Positions 1 to 8,799 of a stretch of DNA of 64,000 nt are shown piece after piece. The position numbers were made by a program, and so were the translations under genes. The stretch spans positions 1 to 64,000 of the forward strand of contig JANYES010000002.1 of the NCBI GenBank assembly GCA_025362975.1. Direction: 5' to 3'. Position 1 is the first letter of the stretch; every line of letters begins with the position of its first letter. The notes under the pieces were generated by a model. It did not search any database, had not been told where the DNA came from, and worked only from the letters and a program-made list of their open reading frames with translations. The DNA is from Alphaproteobacteria bacterium (GTDB lineage: Bacteria; Pseudomonadota; Alphaproteobacteria; Rickettsiales; SXRF01).

Positions 1-169
1 CGCCAGTGTTACCGATGATTCCCGAAACTCCGATGAATAAACGGTGGATTTTCTTTTCTCAGTCATAATAGCTATTCCTTACCTTTCCTCACCCCATTAT
101 TACTTCAGGTGAGTTGTCCGGAATACTGTAGCCACATCAAATTACCTCAATGGCTTTGAAACTTTGGGC

Positions 170-280
170 ATGGACTCGCGCCATTTGTCCGACGGGCAGC
201 ATCTTCCGCCCAAGACCTCGCACGCTGCCGAGATCAAAGAGAAACGCGAGCTGGCTTCCGCACAAGCGCCTTCGCTTTAA
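170..280 (+). CDS. possible small protein, 36 aa
   Basis: An ATG at 170 opens a 36-codon frame that ends with TAA at 280; the frame stays open back to a TGA at 110-112, but no better start is present. The product is hydrophilic, with KEK and RE clusters. No ribosome binding site is clear and I recognise no family. The rest of 1-323 shows nothing I can support. It may be chance. Confidence 0.22.
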   Translation: MDSRHLSDGQHLPPKTSHAAEIKEKRELASAQAPSL

Positions 281-323
281 ATCCCTCATTTTATCCATCC
301 ATGATTTTTAGAAACGAGACACG

Positions 324-881
324 ATGCATAGAGAAAACAACCCGGCGATGAAAGCCATCAACGCCAAAGAAGCGGCGCAACTTTTTATGGCCGTCGACAA
401 CGCGGGCCTTATTAAAGACGGCAAAGCCGTGATGTCCGGCGAGCAGGTGATGGCGCTCATTGGCGATTTGTGGCAGGTTAAGCTCAACTACGTGAAAGGC
501 GCGGCGACCATTGTTGCCAACGGCACCAAATTTGAAGTGACGCTCGATATCGAGAAGTTAGAGGAAATCGCTACGTCGCCAGCGGGCGCCAACGAAGTCT
601 CGCGCTTCATGAGCCGTCGTCTGGGTGGGGCGGGCAAAGCGCTCGAATTTCTTTTCGACCGCATGGAGCGCCCGGCGCGCGATCGGGCTGTTTTCTTTTC
701 GGAGCAATTCCTGTCAGGGTTTCTCGGGCCGTTATGGGAAGACCGTTTGAAGGCGGTGGGCATAGAAGCCACGCGCGGCAGCTATCGCGGCGAACCGCAG
801 ATTTACCTGCCGGTGGAGCCTATTCTGACCTACGCGCAGGCCGCGATGGAAAATGCCGCAAGGTCCGAGCATCGCCGGTAA
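324..881 (+). CDS. hypothetical protein, 185 aa
   Basis: I do not recognise this protein. It is soluble, with no signal peptide or membrane segment. The N-terminal third looks like a small alpha/beta fold; the middle is arginine-rich (RFMSRRLGGAGKALEF, DRMERPARDRAVFF) and the C-terminus carries a short Gly/Tyr stretch. The ATG at 324 has only a weak GAGA upstream; a second in-frame ATG at 348 (MKAINAKEAAQLF) is possible and gives 177 aa. It converges on purK, with a short CGTCAT/ATGACG inverted repeat (891-917) in the gap that could help both transcripts end. Function unknown. Confidence 0.7.
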   Translation: MHRENNPAMKAINAKEAAQLFMAVDNAGLIKDGKAVMSGEQVMALIGDLWQVKLNYVKGAATIVANGTKFEVTLDIEKLEEIATSPAGANEVSRFMSRRLGGAGKALEFLFDRMERPARDRAVFFSEQFLSGFLGPLWEDRLKAVGIEATRGSYRGEPQIYLPVEPILTYAQAAMENAARSEHRR

Positions 882-922
882 TAAAATCTCCGTCATTCGA
901 CGCGATGCAGGATGACGCAAAT

Positions 923-2008
923 TTACCCCTGTTTTTTCGGCAGCAAGAAATTTATGTGGCCCATTTTGCGGTCCGGGCGGGCTTCTTTTTTGCCGTAGAG
1001 ATGCAGCCTGGCGTCGGGCATGGCGGCGTAGGCCTGCCATTCGTTTACATCATCACCGATTAAATTCAGCATGCGCGCGTCACATAGGCGCTCAGGTGAG
1101 CCTAGCGGTAAGCCCGCAACCGCGCGGATAGACTGCGTGAACTGGCCGGTGACGCAGGAGTCCATAGTCCAGTGGCCGGAATTGTGGGGGCGGGGGGCGG
1201 TTTCGTTGACGATGATGTCGTCGTCTTTGGTGACGAACATTTCGATGGCCATGAGGCCGATCAGGCCCACGCCTTCGGCGACGATGCGGGCGATTTTCTG
1301 CGCTTTATCTGAAAGGGCGTCGGAGATGGGGGCGGGGGCGATGGTTTCGTGCAGGATGTGGTGCTTGTGGGTGTTCTGCACGGGGCAGTAGCTGGCGATG
1401 TGGCCAGCCACGTCGCGGGCGACGATGACGGAGATTTCCATGCGGAAATTGACGAAGCCTTCGAGCACGGCGTCTATTGTGTTTAGTTTCTCCCATACGT
1501 TCACGAGGTCGCTGTCTTTATCCAGCATAGCCTGTCCTTTGCCGTCGTAGCCCATGCGGCAGGTTTTTAGCACGGCGGGAAGGCCGATGGCGCCGATGGC
1601 GGCTTTCAGTTCGATTAGGCTTGTAACGCTTTTGAACGGCGCGGTGGCGATGCCGAGTTTGTTGATCGCCTGTTTTTCCAGCACGCGGTGCTGCGAGATG
1701 TGCAGGATATCCGGGTTGGGGCGCACGGGCACGTGGTTGGAAAGTACCTTTACCGACTCGGCGGGGATGTTTTCGAATTCGTAGGTGATGACGTCGACGC
1801 TAAGGGCGAACTGGCGCAGCGCTTCGAGATCGTCATAGGCCGCGCAGGTGTAGGTGCGGGCGACTTCGCTGGCGGGGGCGTCGCGCTCGGGGCAGTAAAC
1901 GTGGACATGGTAGCCCATTTCGGCGGCTGCCATCGCCATCATGCGGCCGAGCTGGCCGCCGCCAAGGATGCCGATAGTGGAGCCGGGAGGGAGCGCCGTG
2001 GTGCTCAT
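923..2008 (-). CDS. purK: N5-carboxyaminoimidazole ribonucleotide synthase (PurK)
   Basis: Cytosolic ATP-grasp enzyme that uses ATP and bicarbonate to carboxylate aminoimidazole ribonucleotide to N5-CAIR, the purine step before PurE. The N-terminus has the nucleotide-binding loop GILGGGQLGRMM and the C-terminal half the ATP-grasp end motif NETAPRPHNSGHW. At 361 aa it has normal family length. I place the start at the ATG at 2008 ([10 protein letters not shown]), because it overlaps the TGA of the upstream gene as ATGA and the glycine loop follows at once; a longer frame to 2116 would add a proline/arginine-rich extension foreign to the family. It is the last gene of a purE-unknown-purK chain and is probably translationally coupled. 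Confidence 0.95.
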   Translation of the reverse strand: MSTTALPPGSTIGILGGGQLGRMMAMAAAEMGYHVHVYCPERDAPASEVARTYTCAAYDDLEALRQFALSVDVITYEFENIPAESVKVLSNHVPVRPNPDILHISQHRVLEKQAINKLGIATAPFKSVTSLIELKAAIGAIGLPAVLKTCRMGYDGKGQAMLDKDSDLVNVWEKLNTIDAVLEGFVNFRMEISVIVARDVAGHIASYCPVQNTHKHHILHETIAPAPISDALSDKAQKIARIVAEGVGLIGLMAIEMFVTKDDDIIVNETAPRPHNSGHWTMDSCVTGQFTQSIRAVAGLPLGSPERLCDARMLNLIGDDVNEWQAYAAMPDARLHLYGKKEARPDRKMGHINFLLPKKQG

Positions 2009-2628
2009 TGGCGGGTCATGCCGCTTTCGCGGGCTTGTTTGAGGCTTGCTTCCAGCTCGGCGCGGGTGAGGATGTTCGGTTGTTCCGGGACGCGGCTGCG
2101 GCGGGCGTGATTGCACATGCTGTGCGCGACTTTATACAAGGCTTCCTGATCGGGCGTCAGGGTTTTATGCATTGGATGAACCATGTCGATTTTCAAATGC
2201 GGCAGCGCGAGGCGCTCGACGAAATCGCCGACGGTGTCGTTCGTGCGCGTGCAATCGCACACGACGAGAGTTCGGCCTGTGTCTGGCTGTAAGGTTTTGG
2301 CGGCAAGCACGCCGGTGCGCGCGGCGAGTTCTTCCTGCAAATAGGTGTGGGGCAAGGGGCTGCCGGCGGAGAGTTCGATTTTTTCAGCTGCGGTCAGCTT
2401 GCGCGATTGCAGCACGACGCGGTCTTTGAGCACTATGATACTGGCGATGGCAGGGTCGTTGCGGGTGCCATTCATGCTGGCGTCGGAAATGACGATGGAG
2501 GTGTAGGCGGGGTTGTCTTCCATTTCCTGCATGACGCCGAGGAGGTTTTTCATCATTTTCGGCGTCACTTTATAAGGAAAGACTTTAACCTTGCTGGCGT
2601 GGTTTTTTTTAGGGAGGTCTGAACTCAT
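2005..2628 (-). CDS. hypothetical protein between purE and purK
   Basis: A 207-aa soluble protein I do not recognise. Its ATG at 2628 overlaps the TGA of purE (ATGA) and its own TGA overlaps the purK ATG in the same way, so all three are probably translated in step. Visible features are a lysine-rich start, a beta-rich centre ([25 protein letters not shown]), a stretch with paired cysteines and threonines ([15 protein letters not shown]), and a C-terminus with CNHARRSR. There is no signal peptide. An upstream ATG at 2667 is possible but would lie inside purE. Position suggests a role linked to purine synthesis, but that is inference only. Confidence 0.85.
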   Translation of the reverse strand: MSSDLPKKNHASKVKVFPYKVTPKMMKNLLGVMQEMEDNPAYTSIVISDASMNGTRNDPAIASIIVLKDRVVLQSRKLTAAEKIELSAGSPLPHTYLQEELAARTGVLAAKTLQPDTGRTLVVCDCTRTNDTVGDFVERLALPHLKIDMVHPMHKTLTPDQEALYKVAHSMCNHARRSRVPEQPNILTRAELEASLKQARESGMTRQ

Positions 2629-3122
2629 GGTTTTTCGGCGACGCTCTCGGTTTGATTTTTGCGCCATGCGGCGAGGCGGGAGGCGATGTTTTCGTCCTGA
2701 AGGGCAAGGATGGAAGCGGCGAGCAGGGCGGCGTTGATGGCGCCGGGCTTACCGATGGCGAGGGTGCCCACCGGCACGCCGCCGGGCATCTGTACGATGG
2801 ACAGCAGGCTATCCATGCCTTTAAGCGCTTTGCTTTCGACGGGAACGCCGAGCACCGGCAGGTTAGTCATGCTGGCTGCCATGCCCGGAAGATGAGCGGC
2901 ACCGCCCGCACCGGCGATGATGACCTGAAAGCCCTGGTCGGCGGCGGTGGTGGCGAATTTAAACAGGCGCTGGGGTGTGCGGTGGGCGGAAACGACGCGT
3001 TTGTCGTAGGCGATGCCGAGGTCGTCAAGGGTGGTTGCGGCATGCTGCATGGTCTCCCAATCCGAGATGCTGCCCATGATAATGGCGATGGCGGGATGCT
3101 TGGGGCTGATTTTTTTCGACAT
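2625..3122 (-). CDS. purE: N5-carboxyaminoimidazole ribonucleotide mutase (PurE class I)
   Basis: Converts N5-CAIR from PurK into 4-carboxy-AIR in purine biosynthesis; class I enzymes are cytosolic octamers. Family motifs are clear: [12 protein letters not shown] near the N-terminus, the catalytic-loop [17 protein letters not shown] and the [16 protein letters not shown] stretch. At 165 aa it is a full-length bacterial PurE. It is the first gene of the minus-strand chain and overlaps the next gene by an ATGA. The presence of PurK next door fits the class I (N5-CAIR) route rather than direct CO2 fixation. Confidence 0.97.
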   Translation of the reverse strand: MSKKISPKHPAIAIIMGSISDWETMQHAATTLDDLGIAYDKRVVSAHRTPQRLFKFATTAADQGFQVIIAGAGGAAHLPGMAASMTNLPVLGVPVESKALKGMDSLLSIVQMPGGVPVGTLAIGKPGAINAALLAASILALQDENIASRLAAWRKNQTESVAEKP

Positions 3123-3277
3123 ATTCGTCCTTGGGCCTGTCCTTGGGAAAAGGGGGAATAATCTACAATAATGGTCTTTAAAGTCAAAAAATATTACGGG
3201 CAGAGTTTGCTAATTCATGCTCTTAGGCAACAGTAGCATAAACAAATTAACGAAATTACCGGAGAAAAAAGCTTAAT

Positions 3278-3292
3278 TTAATTAACTGTTAA
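3278..3292. promoter_or_regulatory. candidate CtrA-type site TTAA-N7-TTAA
   Basis: TTAA at 3278-3281 and TTAA at 3289-3292 are separated by seven bases, the spacing of the alphaproteobacterial CtrA box. It lies 73 bases before the diguanylate cyclase start, in a very AT-rich gap, so chance is not excluded. It is also upstream of purE on the other strand. Confidence 0.35.
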
Positions 3293-3365
3293 TCATTTTC
3301 CGTTAGGTAGTAGCCTTGCAAAGGCATATTTTTGCGCTTTCCTAGTGTGTTAAATGGTGGTATTT

Positions 3366-4145
3366 ATGATACAGGCAGTAGAACGAAAAAAAGAAGAACA
3401 GAACCAGAAAGAGTGGCTCGTGGGGTATTCCAACACCGCCGACAACAACGATAAAACCGACGTCGTGGAAGAGCTTCCCGACGCCGAGGCGTTGTCGAAA
3501 AAGCACCGCACGTCTGAACGCCTTGTCATGCTGGGAATTCCTGAGATTGAAATGACGCCTTCGGTCAGCCTCGCAGTGTCGGCGCTGCTGGAAAAACTCG
3601 ACGACGTGAACCGCGAATTGTCGCGCACGAAAGACAGCCTGTCTGAAATCGAACGCCTTGTGGATGTCGATTGTTTGGCACCCATCCCGAACCGCCGCGC
3701 GTTCATGCGCCGCCTGTCATGGACCATCAATATGCATGAGCGCTACGGGCATCCGTCGGCGATTCTGTATTTTGATATCAACGAATTTAAGCTGATCAAC
3801 GATAAGTACGGCCATGCCGCGGGCGACCTCGCCATCCGCCATATCGCGCAGATGCTGTCCAACACCATGCGCGAGTCGGATTTCCTTGCGCGCATCGGCG
3901 GCGACGAGTTCGCGGTGATCATGTATCACGCCAACGAAGACGCGGCCAAGAAACGAGGCGCGAAGATCGTTGAAAAGCTGCAAAAGACGCCGTTTAACTT
4001 CAACGGCAAGCCGCTGGCCATCACCGCCGCGTTCGGCTCGTATTCTATTCGCACGGGCGAGGACGCTGAATCCGCGCTCGCGTCGGCCGATATGTCGATG
4101 TATGTCGATAAGCGCCGCTCGAAGGCGAAGCTGGCGCAAGCATAA
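3366..4145 (+). CDS. GGDEF diguanylate cyclase
   Basis: Predicted cytosolic enzyme making cyclic di-GMP from two GTP. The N-terminal ~100 residues are hydrophilic with a coiled-coil-like stretch (ALLEKLDDVNRELSRTKDSL), followed by a GGDEF domain. The active loop RIGGDEFAVIM lies near residue 178 and is intact. An RESD motif five residues before it matches the RxxD inhibitory I-site, so product feedback is likely. The usual LTGLPNRRAF entry motif is altered to LAPIPNRRAF. There is no membrane segment and no receiver or PAS domain, so the input signal is unclear. I chose ATG 3366, with GGTGG five bases upstream, over ATG 3354, which lacks a binding site. A TTAA-N7-TTAA site lies upstream. Confidence 0.9.
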   Translation: MIQAVERKKEEQNQKEWLVGYSNTADNNDKTDVVEELPDAEALSKKHRTSERLVMLGIPEIEMTPSVSLAVSALLEKLDDVNRELSRTKDSLSEIERLVDVDCLAPIPNRRAFMRRLSWTINMHERYGHPSAILYFDINEFKLINDKYGHAAGDLAIRHIAQMLSNTMRESDFLARIGGDEFAVIMYHANEDAAKKRGAKIVEKLQKTPFNFNGKPLAITAAFGSYSIRTGEDAESALASADMSMYVDKRRSKAKLAQA

Positions 4146-4346
4146 TCCCGGCTTCAGCAAAGCTGAAAATTCAAATCGCCTACCATCACTTGAATTGCTG
4201 CACCGCGATATGGACGTGCGTGATGCTAGTACATCCAACGCGTTAACCGCCGAAACTTCGCCAAAACGTGTCTTCCCCGAATTAAGACCCAGCTCGGACG
4301 CCCTTCAATCTCCGTTGTTGTGCTAGGCATTTGGGTTTGCTAAACT
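4146..4346. other. non-coding gap after the cyclase gene
   Basis: First part of the 326-base gap between the cyclase and the TAXI protein gene. It holds a small hairpin TTCAGC-AAA-GCTGAA (4153-4167) just after the cyclase stop; it lacks a T run, so it is a doubtful terminator. Nothing else supportable was seen. Confidence 0.4.
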
Positions 4347-4461
4347 CCCGCCTTCGGCAAAGGGCGGGGATGTACGAATTTCCCCTGACAATCGTCCGCA
4401 AAGCGGATTTCCAAAGCTGGCAGCATCGCGTCCCGCGATGCTGGTTTCAAGAAACCATCGC
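4347..4461 (+). promoter_or_regulatory. hairpin-rich leader of the TAXI protein gene
   Basis: Four hairpins precede the start at 4472: CCCGCC/GGCGGG (4347-4368), TCCGC-AAA-GCGGA (4395-4407), a perfect 10-bp stem with a 3-base loop (4421-4430 with 4434-4443), and TGGTTTC-AA-GAAACCA (4442-4457). The last can extend by pairing GCGAT (4435-4439) with ATCGC (4457-4461), which uses bases of the third hairpin. The two folds therefore exclude each other, and they end one base before the AGGGA binding site at 4462-4466. This is the layout of a switching leader, but no known class is recognised. Confidence 0.45.
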
Positions 4462-4471
4462 AGGGAAAAGT

Positions 4472-5446
4472 ATGAAACGTTCGTTGAAAAAAATTTGTAT
4501 CCTGATCGCGTATGCTTCGGTCGCGTTTGCGCCAGCCGCTCAGGCCTCTGAAAAAACCGTGACCATCGGCACTGCCGGGGTTACCGGCGTGTATTATCCG
4601 GCGGGTGGGGCTATTTGCCGCCTCGTCAATCGCGGGCGCAAGGAACATGGGATTCGCTGCACGGTGGAATCCACCGGCGGTTCGATCAATAATTTAGAAG
4701 CGATTCGTAAGAGCGATCTTGAGCTGGGCGTGATTCAGTCGGATTTGCTATATAACGCGTATAACGGATCCGATTTGTTCGTCGATGTCGGCGCGGATAA
4801 GAAACTTCGCATTTTGTTCTCGCTGCATTCCGAACCGTTTACGGTGGTTGCGCGCAAGGACGCGAAAATCAACACCTTCGACGACCTCAAAGGCAAGCGC
4901 GTCTATTTCGGCCCGCAAGGCTCGGGCATGCGCGCCACGATGGAAGAGTTGCTTAAAAATAAAGGCTGGACCAGCAAGAGTTTCGCAAGCGTGGTCGATT
5001 TGAAATCGTCCGATCAGGCGCAGGCGCTGTGCTCGGGCAAGATCGACGCGATGGTCTATGCGGGCGGGCATCCGAACGGCACCATCCAGCAGATCACCTC
5101 GATGTGCCCTACGCGTTTAGTCGACGTGTCCGGCAAGGAAATCGACAAGATGATCTCGCAGCATCCGTTCTACACGCATGCGGTGATTCCGGGCGGCATG
5201 TATGTCGGCAACCCGAAAGACGTTCGCACGTTCGGCATGCGCGCCGAGCTGGTCGCGTCTTCTGACATGGACGATTCGACGGCGTATCAGATCGTCAAGG
5301 CCGTGTTCGACAACCTCGACAATTTCAAAACCATGCATCCGGTGTTCGCAACGCTTGACGCACGCCAGATGGCCATCGGCGGCGATGTGGTGCCGTTCCA
5401 TCCGGGAGCTACCAAGTATTTCAAGGAAAAAGGGCTGGTCGACTAG
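4472..5446 (+). CDS. TAXI family TRAP transporter solute-binding protein
   Basis: Predicted periplasmic substrate-binding protein of 324 aa. An N-terminal signal peptide (MKRSLKKICILIAY...AAQA) is followed by the TAXI-family opening VTIGTAGVTGVYYPAGGAIC and the characteristic STGGSINNLEAIRKSDLELGV region. Proteins of this family capture small organic acids or amino acids and pass them to a fused TRAP permease. No TRAP permease gene is adjacent; the next gene is an unrelated dicarboxylate-type symporter, so the partner is elsewhere or the protein acts alone. The ATG at 4472 is preferred because AGGGA lies at 4462-4466 and the signal peptide begins there; a longer open frame to 4331 runs through the leader hairpins. 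Confidence 0.9.
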   Translation: MKRSLKKICILIAYASVAFAPAAQASEKTVTIGTAGVTGVYYPAGGAICRLVNRGRKEHGIRCTVESTGGSINNLEAIRKSDLELGVIQSDLLYNAYNGSDLFVDVGADKKLRILFSLHSEPFTVVARKDAKINTFDDLKGKRVYFGPQGSGMRATMEELLKNKGWTSKSFASVVDLKSSDQAQALCSGKIDAMVYAGGHPNGTIQQITSMCPTRLVDVSGKEIDKMISQHPFYTHAVIPGGMYVGNPKDVRTFGMRAELVASSDMDDSTAYQIVKAVFDNLDNFKTMHPVFATLDARQMAIGGDVVPFHPGATKYFKEKGLVD

Positions 5447-5571
5447 TTAGACCCATCGCTGGAAATGAATCACTACTGTGCAGCCACACCCACTGGTTTT
5501 ATGCGTTCGTGATTGACTTTTCTCCCTTTTTTGCTGTAAACACCTCACTCTGATTTATTTCAAGGAGACGT

Positions 5572-6873
5572 ATGACTGCCACCGCGAGGTCTTTATTAGG
5601 TAAATTGTGGTTCCGGGTGTTACTCGGTTTAACGCTGGGTGTGCTGTTTGGTTTCCTCGTCGGCCCGATGCAGGATGTGCTGGGCCTTGGCATTAATGGC
5701 AAAGATTTCCTGACGCAGTATGTAAAGCCTGTCGGCACGATCTTTATCAACCTGATTAAAATGGTCGTGGTGCCGCTGATTTTCTTCTCGCTGATTTCGG
5801 GCATCATCAGCATGACAGACGCGGAAGCGTTCAAGCGCATCGGCCTTAAGGCCGTCGGCTCGTTTTTGATGACCGGCGCGTTTGCCGTGTGCATCGGCAT
5901 TATGTTCGGCACGGTGTTCCATCCGGGGCTTGGGGTCGATCTTTCGGCGCTGCGCGCGCATGTGGGCACGGCTGCGGCGGCTGCGGCTCCGGCGAAGGAA
6001 TTCAGCATGGTGCAGCTGTTCGTCGACATGGTGCCGACCAACGTGGTGAAGGCGATGTCAGAAGACCAGATTCTGCAGGTGGTGGTGTTCGCGATTTTCG
6101 TGGGCGTGACGCTGAATAAGCTGGGCGAAAAAACGCAGATGCTGAATGATCTTTTTAAACAGTCGGCGCTACTGGTGTTTAAGCTGATCGAGCTGATTAT
6201 CCGCTTCTCGCCGTATGGCGTGTTTGCGCTGACATCGTGGGTGGTGGGCACGCAGGGGATGGATATCCTGATTGCGCTGCTGAAACTTGTCGGCACGGTA
6301 GTAGGCGCGTTGTTTACGCAGTATCTGTTGTTCGGGTTGATGATTATTTTGTTTGGGCGCATGTCGCCGTTCCCGTTCTATCGCAAGATGGCGGAGCCGC
6401 AGTTGCTGGCGTTTTCGACCTCGTCGAGCAAGGCGACGCTTTCGACGGCGATGAAAGTGGTCAACGAGCGCATCGGCGTTTCGAAATCGAGCACATCGTT
6501 CGTGCTGCCGCTGGGGGCGTCCATCAATATGGACGGTACGGCGATTTACCTTGGCATCTGCGCGTTGTTCTTCTCTCAGGCGTATGAAATCCCCATCGAC
6601 TCGCACCATATGCTGGTGTTGATTTTGACGGCCACGCTGGGGTCGATTGGCGCTGCGGGTATTCCGGGCGGGTCGTTGATCATGATGGGTATGGTGTTGA
6701 CGTCGGTTGGTTTGCCGCTCGATGGCATCGCGCTGATCGCGGGGGTGGACCGTATCCTCGATATGCTGCGCACGACGGTGAACATCACCGGCGATTCGGT
6801 GATTACCATGCTGGTCGATAAATCGGAAGGCACCTTCGATAAGAAGATCTACGAGAACATGGATGTGGCTTAA
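5572..6873 (+). CDS. dicarboxylate/amino acid:cation symporter (DAACS family)
   Basis: Inner-membrane secondary transporter of 433 aa, the usual length for GltP/DctA relatives, with multiple hydrophobic segments. Family signatures are clear: the serine-rich re-entrant loop AFSTSSSKATLSTAM, the cation-site motif INMDGTAIYLG, the second hairpin PGGSLIMMGMV, and the C-terminal VNITGDSVITMLVDKSEG. It should import C4-dicarboxylates or acidic amino acids with Na+ or H+; the substrate cannot be fixed from motifs alone. AAGGAG precedes the ATG. It follows the TAXI binding protein at 125 bases and may share its substrate type, but DAACS proteins do not need a binding protein. Confidence 0.93.
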   Translation: MTATARSLLGKLWFRVLLGLTLGVLFGFLVGPMQDVLGLGINGKDFLTQYVKPVGTIFINLIKMVVVPLIFFSLISGIISMTDAEAFKRIGLKAVGSFLMTGAFAVCIGIMFGTVFHPGLGVDLSALRAHVGTAAAAAAPAKEFSMVQLFVDMVPTNVVKAMSEDQILQVVVFAIFVGVTLNKLGEKTQMLNDLFKQSALLVFKLIELIIRFSPYGVFALTSWVVGTQGMDILIALLKLVGTVVGALFTQYLLFGLMIILFGRMSPFPFYRKMAEPQLLAFSTSSSKATLSTAMKVVNERIGVSKSSTSFVLPLGASINMDGTAIYLGICALFFSQAYEIPIDSHHMLVLILTATLGSIGAAGIPGGSLIMMGMVLTSVGLPLDGIALIAGVDRILDMLRTTVNITGDSVITMLVDKSEGTFDKKIYENMDVA

Positions 6874-7179
6874 TCTGCGATAGCATAGGCAGTATTCGCC
6901 GCCGCATCCTTTAAAGGACCCGTTGCGTGCAGTGCGGTTTAGCGCTTATTTGCTGCGCCGAAGTATATCGTAAAACCTGTAAGGCTGATTCAGCTTTTAT
7001 TTCTGGGTATTTTACTCATTCGACCTTCAACATAAAGATGGGCGCGCCCATTGTATTTACGGGTGTGTAGAGTCATGGGTTTTATGCCACGCCATCGCCG
7101 ACCCGCTGCGGTAATGGACTTGTTTGTCTGCAGACAAGCATAGTTAAGCAGGGGTTTGGATGGCCCGGAAGGGGGAAAT
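6874..7179. other. non-coding gap between convergent genes
   Basis: A 306-base gap between the convergent symporter and the 533-aa protein. It holds a short GCTGA/TCAGC inverted repeat followed by TTTTATTT near 6990, a weak candidate terminator for the symporter. I see no gene or RNA. Confidence 0.35.
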
Positions 7180-8781
7180 TTAAACGCCGCGATCGGTGCC
7201 GCGAGGATTCGGGCGGGCGGGTTGTTCGGTGTCGAGAATGCGTTGGGCGGCCGTTTGCTCGTTCGGCGAGGCGGTGATTTTATCGTTGGCGGAAACGTTG
7301 GTGATGCTGGAACCAAGATCTTTAAGCTGGTTGCCGATGTCGCGCAAGCTGCTGCCGAGGCGGCGCACCAATTCCATTTCTTCGGGGCGAAGGGCTGTGA
7401 CCGGCGAGTCGATGTTCAGGCGGCCGACTTCGGCGTCCACGGCGAAGCGGCCTTGTTTAAGGTAGGCGTCGTCGGCATTTAAATCCTGCGACACACGGCG
7501 GGATTTTTTGCCGCCTTTGCCGGAGCGGCCTTTGCTGTCGCCACGTTTCTTTTTCTTTTTGCGTTTGCTGCTATCGTGCTGCTGGGCCTGTTCGGCGGCA
7601 TCTTGCGCCATCTCTTCGGCCATGTCCTGATCTTGTTGCTCCTGCACGGCTTCCATCGCTTTTTCGAGGCCTTCTTCGGCGTTGTCGATGAGGCGGTCGA
7701 TGGTGCGGTCGTGGAGGTCGCCCCAGTGTTCGGGCATCTGGGCGACGTCGGCGGAGATTTGCTGCGTTGCGGCTTCGTGCACGGGGATTTCTTTGATGGC
7801 CATGAGTTTGACGGCATGGGCGAATTGTCCGGCGGCGGCGTTGGCGGCGCGGATGCGCTCGTCCTGTGCGATGTCGGGGTTGGTGGCCACCGCTTCGGCG
7901 AGCATGTTTTTATACATCTCCAGCATTTCGCTGACGGTGTTGGCGAACATGATCTTGTCTTCGGGCTTGCCGTTTTCGATGAGGTCTTTGATGGTCTGGT
8001 TGCCAAACGACATGCGCTGCATTTTGTGCAGCGTGTCGGCGGCGAGTTCGAGGGATTCTTCGTGGTGATGTTCGAGGGTTTTGGGGTCGTGGAGCTGGTA
8101 GGCGGTTTTGCTTAAATGCTCGCTTATAATGGACAGGCGGCTGCCAGCGGAGACTTCGCTGACTTCCTGACCGGTGGCGCGTTCTAAGCCCATTTCCAAC
8201 ATGTCGAGGAGCTTTTCGAAGGCTTGTTCCTGACGCAGCGTGGCGCGGTCGTCCATGTCGTCGATCATGGCTTCGAGCTTTTGCATGCGGGCGTGGACGC
8301 CCAGCATGTTGAGGGTGTGTTCGGCCACCGACAGTGCCATTGAACTGATGGCGTCGGCGGTGCTGTTGAGAAGATCGTCTTCGCTGAGCGCGCCGCTGCG
8401 CAGCCTTGCGTTGTGGATGTGGATGGCAAGGATGCGCACGAGTTTTAAGATGGCTTCTTTCTTCGCGGCGACGACTTTCGGCGGTGAGCTGTCGAGCCAT
8501 TGTTCGACGGTCATGTCGCCGAATTCCATGTTGCGCAGCCAGCGCAGGATTTTGCGGGCTTCTTCGATGGATTCGTCTTTGGTGGGCTGGGGCAGGCCGT
8601 CAACGGTGCCGATGGCGGAGACGGTGGCGATCATTTCTTCGCTGAGGGCGAACTGGCGGTCGGCGTTTTCGGGCTCGCCGGTTTTGGGTTTGGGGGGCAA
8701 CGCCTGCTGAGCCATGATGTCGCCGATCTGCGACTTCATATGCTTGAAGAGGTCGGCGTTATCTTCGGGCTTGTAGACCAT
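7180..8781 (-). CDS. hypothetical protein, 533 aa, lysine-rich linker
   Basis: I do not recognise this long soluble protein. It is mostly alpha-helical, with many acidic helices and Met-rich heptads (for example MQKLEAMIDDMDDRATLRQEQ and EKAMEAVQEQQDQDMAEEM), which suggests coiled coils or helical repeats. Around residues 400-435 there is a highly basic, low-complexity stretch (SSKRKKKKKRGDSKG) that could bind nucleic acid or be a linker. A C-terminal segment of about 100 residues follows (EEMELVRRLGSSLRDIGNQ). No signal peptide or membrane span. It lies 18 bases beyond the DUF2610 gene on the same strand, so the two are probably co-transcribed. Function unknown. Confidence 0.8.
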   Translation of the reverse strand: MVYKPEDNADLFKHMKSQIGDIMAQQALPPKPKTGEPENADRQFALSEEMIATVSAIGTVDGLPQPTKDESIEEARKILRWLRNMEFGDMTVEQWLDSSPPKVVAAKKEAILKLVRILAIHIHNARLRSGALSEDDLLNSTADAISSMALSVAEHTLNMLGVHARMQKLEAMIDDMDDRATLRQEQAFEKLLDMLEMGLERATGQEVSEVSAGSRLSIISEHLSKTAYQLHDPKTLEHHHEESLELAADTLHKMQRMSFGNQTIKDLIENGKPEDKIMFANTVSEMLEMYKNMLAEAVATNPDIAQDERIRAANAAAGQFAHAVKLMAIKEIPVHEAATQQISADVAQMPEHWGDLHDRTIDRLIDNAEEGLEKAMEAVQEQQDQDMAEEMAQDAAEQAQQHDSSKRKKKKKRGDSKGRSGKGGKKSRRVSQDLNADDAYLKQGRFAVDAEVGRLNIDSPVTALRPEEMELVRRLGSSLRDIGNQLKDLGSSITNVSANDKITASPNEQTAAQRILDTEQPARPNPRGTDRGV

Positions 8782-8799
8782 GACGCTGACCGGTTGGGA

